Below are positions 58,057 to 64,000 of a DNA stretch of 64,000 nt, piece by piece. The position numbers and the translations under genes are program-made. The DNA is taken from NCBI RefSeq assembly GCF_000282215.1, contig NZ_AKJS01000105.1, positions 1 to 64,000 on the forward strand, given 5' to 3'. Source of the DNA: Pseudomonas sp. GM21 (GTDB taxonomy: Bacteria > Pseudomonadota > Gammaproteobacteria > Pseudomonadales > Pseudomonadaceae). Numbering within the stretch: position 1 is the first letter of the stretch; every line of letters starts with the position of its first letter. Below the pieces are notes generated by a model. The model was given only the letters and a program-made list of their open reading frames with translations, was not told where the DNA came from and did not search any database.

Positions 58057-58152
58057 CCCTGTGGGAGCGGGCTTGCCCGCGAAGAGTGCGTCACATTCAG
58101 CATAAATGTTGATTGACCTGACGCTTTCGCGAGCAAGCCCACTCCCACAGGG
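58057..58152. repeat. REP-type element after cti
   Basis: CCCTGTGGGAGCGGGCTTGC (58057-58076) faces GCAAGCCCACTCCCACAGGG (58133-58152); two mismatches. It lies 12 bases past the cti stop and probably also marks its transcript end. Confidence 0.7.
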
Positions 58153-58185
58153 AATTGCCGGGATCTTTCCTGACAAAAATACTAG

Positions 58186-58827
<642 letters not shown>

Positions 58828-58845
58828 GGTGTTCGCTGCGAACAT

Positions 58846-58877
58846 AAAAAACGGCACCCGTGAGTGCCGTTTTTTTT
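58846..58877. terminator. Bidirectional Rho-independent terminator
   Basis: ACGGCAC (58851-58857) pairs with GTGCCGT (58864-58870). A-run upstream and T-run downstream make it usable by nfuA (rightward) and, as a last stop, by leftward transcripts from cobM. Confidence 0.88.
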
Positions 58878-58984
58878 GATCGTTCCCATGCTCCGCGTGG
58901 GAATGCAGCCCGGGACGCTCCGCGTCCCATATACGGACGCAGATCGTCCGTTAAGGCATTCCCACGCAGAGCGCGGGAACGATC
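58878..58984. repeat. Composite palindromic repeat (GATCGTTCCC family)
   Basis: GATCGTTCCC (58878-58887) and GGGAACGATC (58975-58984) form outer arms. Inside are the smaller hairpins TCCCATGCTCCGCGTGGGA, GGGACGCTCCGCGTCCC and GGACGCAGATCGTCC, so the unit folds as a multi-branched cruciform. It differs from both other repeat families and occurs once here, between nfuA and cobM. Confidence 0.7.
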
Positions 58985-58987
58985 ATC

Positions 58988-59734
58988 TCAGGGGCGATAC
59001 AAGTGCGCATGCCCCGCGCGATACAGTGACGACTCACTGAACTGGTCACTCCCCAACACCCGACCCACCAGAATCAACGCCGTCCGTCGAAATCCCTTCG
59101 CTTCAACCTTCCCGGCAATGTCTTCAAGCGTCCCCACCACCCAATCCTGATCCGGCCACGTCGCCCGGTGAATCACCGCAATCGGACAGTCCGCGCCGTA
59201 ATGCGGCAGGAGTTCAGCGAGGATTTTTTCCAGGTGATTAACGCCCAGATGAATGGCCATGGTCGCCCCGTGTTGCGCCAGACTGCCCAATTCTTCTCCC
59301 GCCGGCATGGCGGTCTTGTCGGCGTAGCGGGTCAGGATCACGCTCTGCGACACGTCCGGCAGGGTCAGTTCCGCCCCTAAAAGCGCCGCACACGCCGCCG
59401 TCGCCGTGACGCCCGGAACGATTTCAAACGGAATACCAAGCTCGCGCAGGTGGCGAATCTGCTCGCCAATGGCGCCATACAGGCTCGGATCACCGGAATG
59501 CACTCGCGCCACATCCTGTCCGTTGGCGTGGGCGGTTTTGATCAGCTCGATGATCTGTTCCAGGTGTAATTCGGCGCTGTTGACCACCTGTTCGGCGCGG
59601 TGGCCTTCCAGCACGGCCGCAGGCACCAGGGAGCCGGCATAGATGATCACCGGGCAGCTGCGAATCAGCCGCTGGCCTTTGACCGTTATCAGTTCCGGGT
59701 CACCGGGCCCTGCACCAATGAAATAGACGGTCAT
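58988..59734 (-). CDS. cobM: Precorrin-4 C11-methyltransferase
   Basis: A 248-residue SAM-dependent methylase of the tetrapyrrole family. The N-terminal VYFIGAGPGDPELITVKG and the central VARVHSGDPSLYGAIGEQ are the family's diagnostic motifs, with IPFEIVPGVTATAACAA next. It methylates C-11 of precorrin-4 in aerobic cobalamin synthesis. It is the last gene of the riboswitch-controlled leftward operon cbtB-cbtA-cobE-cobM; an 81-base gap separates it from cobE. Confidence 0.92.
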   Translation of the reverse strand: MTVYFIGAGPGDPELITVKGQRLIRSCPVIIYAGSLVPAAVLEGHRAEQVVNSAELHLEQIIELIKTAHANGQDVARVHSGDPSLYGAIGEQIRHLRELGIPFEIVPGVTATAACAALLGAELTLPDVSQSVILTRYADKTAMPAGEELGSLAQHGATMAIHLGVNHLEKILAELLPHYGADCPIAVIHRATWPDQDWVVGTLEDIAGKVEAKGFRRTALILVGRVLGSDQFSESSLYRAGHAHLYRP

Positions 59735-59815
59735 TGTCAGTTCCTGTGAAAAAAGAGGCCGAGCCAGGCTTCAGATGAAGATTGCTCATGATCGAAGGCG
59801 CGATTATCGGGGGGG

Positions 59816-60229
59816 TTATGCAACAACTGCCAATGCCAGGGTCGCTTGAGCAAATTTTTGTCGGGGGATCAGCAGTTTTGCCGGCACCTGGGCCAGCTGT
59901 TCGGCTAATGCCAGGGCGGCACTTTCAGCCACGCCGTAGCAGCCGGTGCGTTCGAACGCGATGTCCGAATGATGGCTGAGTTGGGGACGATAACCGGCCA
60001 ATTGTTCGCTGCTGAAATACATCAATGGCAGTGCGAGGTGCTCTGCGAGTTCGATCAGGCCAGGCTCATCACGCTTCAAGTCGATGCTGGCCAGCGCCGT
60101 GATCTCATGTAGTCCGATTTGATGCGCCTGTAAGGCCTGATCGAGCAAAGCCCGCAACGTGCCGGCGGGGCAGCCGCGCTGGCAGCCCAGGCCGACCACG
60201 AGCGTCGGCACTGTGCCAGCCTCTGTCAT
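59816..60229 (-). CDS. cobE: CobE / CbiG C-terminal-type cobalamin protein
   Basis: A 137-residue protein with VVGLGCQRGCPAGTLRALLD at its start, the motif of the CobE/CbiG C-terminal family, and VAESAALALAE later. The biochemical role of CobE is not settled; CbiG opens the ring lactone in the anaerobic route. Its start overlaps the cbtA stop by ATGA, so it is co-translated with the cobalt transporter subunit. Confidence 0.85.
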   Translation of the reverse strand: MTEAGTVPTLVVGLGCQRGCPAGTLRALLDQALQAHQIGLHEITALASIDLKRDEPGLIELAEHLALPLMYFSSEQLAGYRPQLSHHSDIAFERTGCYGVAESAALALAEQLAQVPAKLLIPRQKFAQATLALAVVA

Positions 60230-60933
60230 GCGTGGTATTGACTATCGCTTTTGCGGCGGAACAACCAGGCACTGATCAGGCCCAGGGCCAGCCAGAACGC
60301 CACGTTGGTCAACTGCGAAGCGATCTTGAACTGAGTTTCCAGCGCTTGCGGTGCGAGCATCGAATGCACCTCCGGTTGTGGTGCGCCGATCACGTGCGGA
60401 ACGGCCAGAATCGCCACGCCGAGAACCTTCATCAACCAGTGACGGCTGAACACGATCAACGCGATACCGACAGCTGTGGAGGCGGCTGTGCCGATCCACC
60501 ACATTTGCCGTTGAGCCAGATCAGCTGCAGCAGTACCTGGCAGTTCCGGCGGCAGGCCAAGGGTCGGCGCCAACACGAAGGTCGCATAACCCGCCAGACC
60601 CCAGAGCAGGCCCTGAGACGTTTTGGTCGGTGCGCGCAGGGTGTACAGGCCGGCAAGCATCAGGGCAAAACCAACGGCTACCACCAGGTTGCCGCCGGTA
60701 GTCGACAGCACGCGCTGCCAGCCGTCTTCCGGCTCCCAGGCTTCGGCACTGTGGGTGTGACCTGCCATGGTGCCGTCGACGTGTTCATGGGGTTGAACCA
60801 CCGCCGGCTCGGTTTTTTCGTAGGTTTCCGCCTGGACGATCAACGGTGCGACCCAGAAACTTTGTAGCAGAGTCAGCAACAGGGCGGCCAACAGCCCGGT
60901 GAAACCAGCGGTTTGCGCTATACGCTTGAACAT
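60226..60933 (-). CDS. cbtA: CbtA cobalt transporter subunit
   Basis: A 235-residue membrane protein with about five hydrophobic segments (LLAALLLTLLQSFWVAPLI; GLAGYATFVLAPTLGLPPEL). The loop after the first segment contains a histidine-rich stretch (QPHEHVDGTMAGHTHSAEAW), as expected of a metal importer. CbtA and CbtB are predicted B12-regulated cobalt transporters. It follows cbtB by 11 bases and overlaps cobE. I chose the ATG at 60933, where the first membrane segment begins shortly after; the longer frame upstream overlaps cbtB. Confidence 0.88.
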   Translation of the reverse strand: MFKRIAQTAGFTGLLAALLLTLLQSFWVAPLIVQAETYEKTEPAVVQPHEHVDGTMAGHTHSAEAWEPEDGWQRVLSTTGGNLVVAVGFALMLAGLYTLRAPTKTSQGLLWGLAGYATFVLAPTLGLPPELPGTAAADLAQRQMWWIGTAASTAVGIALIVFSRHWLMKVLGVAILAVPHVIGAPQPEVHSMLAPQALETQFKIASQLTNVAFWLALGLISAWLFRRKSDSQYHA

Positions 60934-60944
60934 GTCGGCAGCTC

Positions 60945-61148
60945 TCAATGGCACGGAAAAGCGGCGCTGTGACGGGTATCGTGCGCGGCGTTGTGGACCG
61001 CTTCGATGTGCGAGAAACCGGCGAAATACACAAGGCTCGCGCCCAGGATCGACGCACAAACGGCGGCGGTCAGGCGTTGGCTCAGGGTTGAAGTGGTGCT
61101 GGCGGTGCGTTTGTCCGTGTTGCTGCCGGTGCTGCTGATGATCGACAT
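60945..61148 (-). CDS. cbtB: CbtB cobalt transporter subunit
   Basis: A 67-residue protein with a single membrane segment (LTAAVCASILGASLVYFAGF) and the C-terminal HIEAVHNAAHDTRHSAAFPCH, whose histidines and terminal cysteine-histidine are the family's metal signature. AGAGGGAAG precedes the ATG. It is the first gene after the leftward cobalamin riboswitch. Confidence 0.9.
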   Translation of the reverse strand: MSIISSTGSNTDKRTASTTSTLSQRLTAAVCASILGASLVYFAGFSHIEAVHNAAHDTRHSAAFPCH

Positions 61149-61277
61149 GGCGCTTCCCTCTGGTCTGTCAGCGGGTGAATAGAGCGCATGGAAAACCCCT
61201 GCGAGTCGGGCACGCAGACGTCAAACAGCGCCCGCCCACCGCGGGTTTGTTGTTCAGTGACCGTAACGATCACTTTG

Positions 61278-61487
61278 TGTTGCGGGCCGGTCTCCGGGCT
61301 CACGAGGGGCGCAGGCTTTCGCCTTGACCTGCAAGCATCACCTTCCCATGCCGAACTGCTGGCACAGTGGATTTGATGCTTCGCTCGCTTACCGTTGCGG
61401 GGGCAGCACCGGACTGACATGGCTTTGAGTAAAGCACACGATTCACCGGTTTCCCGTTTCACCCTGTGAAGGGCACCCGTAACAAAG
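61278..61487 (-). ncRNA. Cobalamin riboswitch of the cbtB operon
   Basis: Read on the minus strand the order is ACGGGTGCCCTTCACAGGGTG, then GGGAAACCGGTGAA, GTGCTGCCCCCGCAACGGTAAG, the B12 box region CCACTGTGCCAGC (61365-61371 for CCACTGT) and finally GTGAGCCCGGAGACCGGCC. All are standard cobalamin-riboswitch blocks in the right order. The cbtB start lies about 130 bases further on. Bound adenosylcobalamin is expected to switch the operon off. Confidence 0.93.
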
Positions 61488-61559
61488 TGCGTAGGAGAGC
61501 ATGGGCGGGGGATTCGCGTCAATTGCTATGGGTTCTCAACTCGGGACCGAGGCGCATCA

Positions 61560-61623
61560 TTCGCGAGCAGGCTCGCTCCCACAGGTGACCGCGTTCCAAT
61601 GTGGGAGCGAGCCTGCTCGCGAA
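61560..61623. repeat. REP-type pair between the two riboswitches
   Basis: TCGCGAGCAGGCTCGCTCCC (61561-61580) faces GGGAGCGAGCCTGCTCGCGA (61602-61621), exact reverse complements over 22 nt or more. It lies almost midway between the divergent riboswitch leaders. Confidence 0.75.
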
Positions 61624-61685
61624 GGACGCGCCGCCGATGTCATGTGAACATTGACCCGCCCCAGCGCGATGCGTAGCCTTGCGCA

Positions 61686-61875
61686 TTCGAGGTTCTTCGG
61701 CGCATGCCGAAGCTAAGAAGGGAACGCGGTCAATGCCGCGGCTGCCCCCGCAACTGTGAACGGTTCAGTTTCTGCCATGCCACTGCATGCGCCAGCCATG
61801 GCGCGAGCGGGAAGGCGCAGCAACCGCCAGTCAAACGACTGGCCAGCCGTCAGCCAGGAGACCTGCCTCGACACA
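61686..61875 (+). ncRNA. Cobalamin riboswitch of the cobW-cobN operon
   Basis: Blocks in order: GGTTCTTCGGCGCATGCCGAA (in part), AAGAAGGGAACGCGGT, GCTGCCCCCGCAACTGTGAA, the B12 box GCCACTG (61779-61785), CGAGCGGGAAGGCG and AGCCAGGAGACCTGCC (61852-61867). These match the consensus cobalamin riboswitch very closely. cobW starts about 110 bases further on. The two aptamers of this region are divergent and share no bases. Confidence 0.96.
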
Positions 61876-61986
61876 GATTCTCACTTTCAACCGGGCGGGG
61901 TGATCCGGTGGCGAACTCTTCAGGCATGCGCGTGCGCGTTGCCGGTTGTCGTCCCGTATGCCCGCCACCTTGCCAAAGGGCATCCG

Positions 61987-63060
61987 ATGAAAACACTGGC
62001 CAAACTCCCCGTCACCATCGTTACCGGCTTTCTCGGTTCGGGCAAAACCACCTTGCTGCGGCACATGCTCGACAACGCTCAGGGCCGTCGCATCGCGGTG
62101 ATCGTCAACGAGTTCGGCGAGTTGGGCATTGACGGCGAAATCCTCAAGCAGTGCTCCATCGGCTGCACCGAAGAAGAAGCCAATGGCCGCGTTTATGAAT
62201 TGGCCAACGGCTGCCTGTGCTGCACCGTTCAGGAAGAATTCTTCCCGGTGATGCGCGAACTGGTGGCCCGTCGCGGTGACCTCGACCATATCCTCATCGA
62301 AACCTCGGGCCTGGCCCTACCCAAGCCACTGGTTCAAGCCTTCCAGTGGCCGGAAATCCGCAGTGCCTGCACCGTTGACGCCGTCATCACCGTGGTCGAC
62401 AGCCCGGCCGTGGCCGCCGGCACCTTCGCGGCGTTCCCGGATCAGGTCGACGCCCAGCGCAAACTCGACCCCAACCTGGACCACGAATCGCCGCTGCACG
62501 AGTTGTTCGCCGATCAACTGGCCAGCGCCGACCTGGTGATTCTCAACAAGGCTGACCTGATCAGCCCTGAAGACCTGGCCCGCGTTCGCCTCGAAGTCGC
62601 CGAAGAGTTGCCGCCCGCGGTAAAAGTCATCGAAGCCAGCAGCGGTCGCCTGCCACTGGACGTGTTGATCGGTCTCGGTGCCGGTTCCGAAGAACACATC
62701 GACAGCCGTCACAGCCACCACGATCACCACCATGAAGGTGAAGACGGCCATCACGATGAGCATGACCACGACGCGTTCGATTCCATTTCCATCGAACTGC
62801 CGCAAGCCGACGAAAGCCTGCTGATGGATGCGCTGACGCTACTGGTGGTCCAGCACGGCATCCTGCGGGTCAAAGGTTTCGCGGCGATCCCGAACAAACC
62901 GATGCGCTTGCTGATTCAGGGCGTGGGCACGCGTTTCGACAAGCACTTTGACCGTCAGTGGGGCGCCGATGAAGCGCGTACCACGCGCCTGGTATTGATT
63001 GGCCAGGAACTGGACGCCGCGCAACTCGAAGCGCAATTGCGCGCAGCGCTCAGCGTTTAA
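61987..63060 (+). CDS. cobW: CobW metal-chaperone GTPase
   Basis: A 357-residue G3E-family GTPase. Walker A GFLGSGKTT is at 14-22 and the metal motif is NGCLCC; switch region IETSGLALPKPLVQAF follows. A histidine-rich segment at about 238-266 (DSRHSHHDHHHEGEDGHHDE) is the metal-storage loop typical of CobW. The C-terminal CobW_C domain ends the chain. It is thought to hand Co2+ to the cobaltochelatase CobN, encoded 3 bases later. The frame is open back to 61756 through the riboswitch, but the ATG at 61987 is the only plausible start. Confidence 0.95.
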   Translation: MKTLAKLPVTIVTGFLGSGKTTLLRHMLDNAQGRRIAVIVNEFGELGIDGEILKQCSIGCTEEEANGRVYELANGCLCCTVQEEFFPVMRELVARRGDLDHILIETSGLALPKPLVQAFQWPEIRSACTVDAVITVVDSPAVAAGTFAAFPDQVDAQRKLDPNLDHESPLHELFADQLASADLVILNKADLISPEDLARVRLEVAEELPPAVKVIEASSGRLPLDVLIGLGAGSEEHIDSRHSHHDHHHEGEDGHHDEHDHDAFDSISIELPQADESLLMDALTLLVVQHGILRVKGFAAIPNKPMRLLIQGVGTRFDKHFDRQWGADEARTTRLVLIGQELDAAQLEAQLRAALSV

Positions 63061-63063
63061 GCC

Positions 63064-64000
63064 ATGCACCTGCTCAGGACCCAGCCCGGCGGTTTCGTGT
63101 CGGATGACAACATCGCCGACCTCGGACAAACCCCCGCCGAGCTGGTGATCCTGTGCAGCGGCGATTCCAGCCTCGCGCTGCTCGCTGAAGCCGCGCAGCA
63201 ACTGCCCGACGACTACCCGAGCGTGCGCCTGGCCAACCCGATGCAGGTGCAGAATCACGCGTCGGTCGATCTGTACGTCGACGAAGTGTTGCGTCACGCC
63301 AAAGTGATCCTGATCTCGCTGCACGGTGGCATCGCCTATTGGCGGTATGGCGTCGAGCGGCTGGTGCAATTGTCCGAACGGGGCGTGCAGCTGATTCTGG
63401 TGCCGGGCGATGATCGCCCGGACCCGGAACTCAGCGACCTCAGCACGGTGGTAGCGCAAGACCGTGACCGGCTCTGGCAGTTTTTGCGGCAGGGCGGCAT
63501 GGGCAATGCCCTGGACTTTTTCCGCTGCCTGGCTAATCGTTGGTTGGGTCGCGATTACACTTGGGCCGAGCCGCAAGTTCTGCCGCGTACGGCGATTTAC
63601 CACCCGCACAAAAGCCCCGCAGAGCTGAAGGATTGGCAAGCCGACTGGCAAACCGAGCAACCGGTGGCGGCGGTGCTGTTTTACCGCTCGCATTTGCAGG
63701 CGGCCAATACCGGTTTCATCGACGTTTTCTGCCAGCGTTTGCAAGCGGCAGGGTTAAACCCCTTGCCGATTGCCGTGGCCAGTTTGAAAGAGCCCGGCTG
63801 CCTGGCGGTGGTCGAGGATTGGCTGGATGAAGTCGGGGCAGGGGTGATTCTGAACACCACCGGTTTCGCCCAATCCAGCCCCGAAGCGCCGCACCTGCGA
63901 CCGTTTCGTCGCAACATTCCGGTGATCCAGGCGATTTGCGCTCAAGACAACGAGCCCGGTTGGCGCGCCAGCGAGCAGGGCCTCGGTCCGCGCGACCTGG
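63064..64000 (+). CDS. cobN: CobN, large cobaltochelatase subunit (partial, 5' end)
   Basis: The reading frame opens with MHLLRTQPGGFVSDDNIADL three bases after cobW and stays open to the window edge (312 codons visible, C-terminus missing). LHGGIAYWRYGVERLV, LPRTAIYHPHKSP and PVAAVLFYRSHLQAANTGF are the family's N-terminal blocks. CobN is normally about 1250 residues and inserts cobalt into hydrogenobyrinate a,c-diamide with CobS and CobT. Co-transcribed with cobW under the rightward riboswitch. Confidence 0.95.
   Translation, partial: MHLLRTQPGGFVSDDNIADLGQTPAELVILCSGDSSLALLAEAAQQLPDDYPSVRLANPMQVQNHASVDLYVDEVLRHAKVILISLHGGIAYWRYGVERLVQLSERGVQLILVPGDDRPDPELSDLSTVVAQDRDRLWQFLRQGGMGNALDFFRCLANRWLGRDYTWAEPQVLPRTAIYHPHKSPAELKDWQADWQTEQPVAAVLFYRSHLQAANTGFIDVFCQRLQAAGLNPLPIAVASLKEPGCLAVVEDWLDEVGAGVILNTTGFAQSSPEAPHLRPFRRNIPVIQAICAQDNEPGWRASEQGLGPRDL

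Noticed and set aside
61756..61986. N-terminal extension of CobW from 61756
   Set aside because: It would translate the riboswitch; the G3E GTPase start is at 61987.

Overview
The window is typical of a Pseudomonas chromosome, most likely the P. fluorescens species complex. It is GC-rich and densely coded. It carries the lexA2-imuA-imuB-dnaE2 mutagenesis cassette, a full-length metH, cti, nfuA, a cysI/DUF934 pair and the CbtA/CbtB form of cobalt uptake. Many gene gaps hold Pseudomonas REP-type palindromes. I see no tRNA, rRNA, insertion sequence, prophage or CRISPR array. Species assignment is inference from gene content.

Layout. 1-4.4 kb: an outer-membrane SphA/MetA-like channel divergent from an AraC regulator, then a DyP peroxidase and a Gfo/Idh/MocA oxidoreductase. 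4.6-12.1 kb: a compact unit starting with a GntR/UTRA regulator, followed by an AprA-like flavoprotein (broken by a one-base shift), an AprB-like two-cluster ferredoxin, a NitT/TauT-type ABC importer whose binding protein has a long C-terminal extension, a HEAT-repeat protein and a DUF971 protein. The overlaps and spacing suggest one redox pathway for an imported small molecule of unknown identity. 12.1-15.8 kb: a TorF-like porin and exported amidohydrolase divergent from a LysR regulator. 15.9-21.7 kb: the SOS translesion cassette, with a perfect GAGTAC-N4-GTACTC operator at its start. 22.0-27.0 kb: a PAS hybrid histidine kinase and a UvrA2-like ATPase.

27.0-32.5 kb (minus strand) is a stressosome-type module: RsbR-, RsbS- and RsbT-like proteins, an anti-sigma/SpoIIE phosphatase fusion, a histidine kinase and a REC-PAS-kinase-REC hybrid, nearly all with overlapping ends. 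32.7-34.0 kb holds small stress-type proteins. 34.1-41.9 kb is accessory metabolism: an SMP-30/strictosidine-synthase-like protein overlapping a fatty-acid-hydroxylase/SRPBCC fusion, a LysR regulator, a stand-alone HoxX-like protein with no hydrogenase nearby, a Tat-exported amidohydrolase, and an SCP2 protein. 42-48 kb: a histidine phosphatase, SohB peptidase and a 1246-residue leucine-rich-repeat toxin-like protein that stops inside what looks like a NEL ligase domain.

47.8-58.8 kb is mostly core metabolism: assimilatory sulfite reductase with its DUF934 partner, an orphan periplasmic binding protein, MetH, the cis/trans fatty-acid isomerase Cti and NfuA. 58.9-64 kb is a cobalamin region in which two divergent cobalamin riboswitches control cbtB-cbtA-cobE-cobM (leftward) and cobW-cobN (rightward; cobN runs off the window). 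MetH uses cobalamin, so the B12 genes and metH are functionally linked although separately transcribed.
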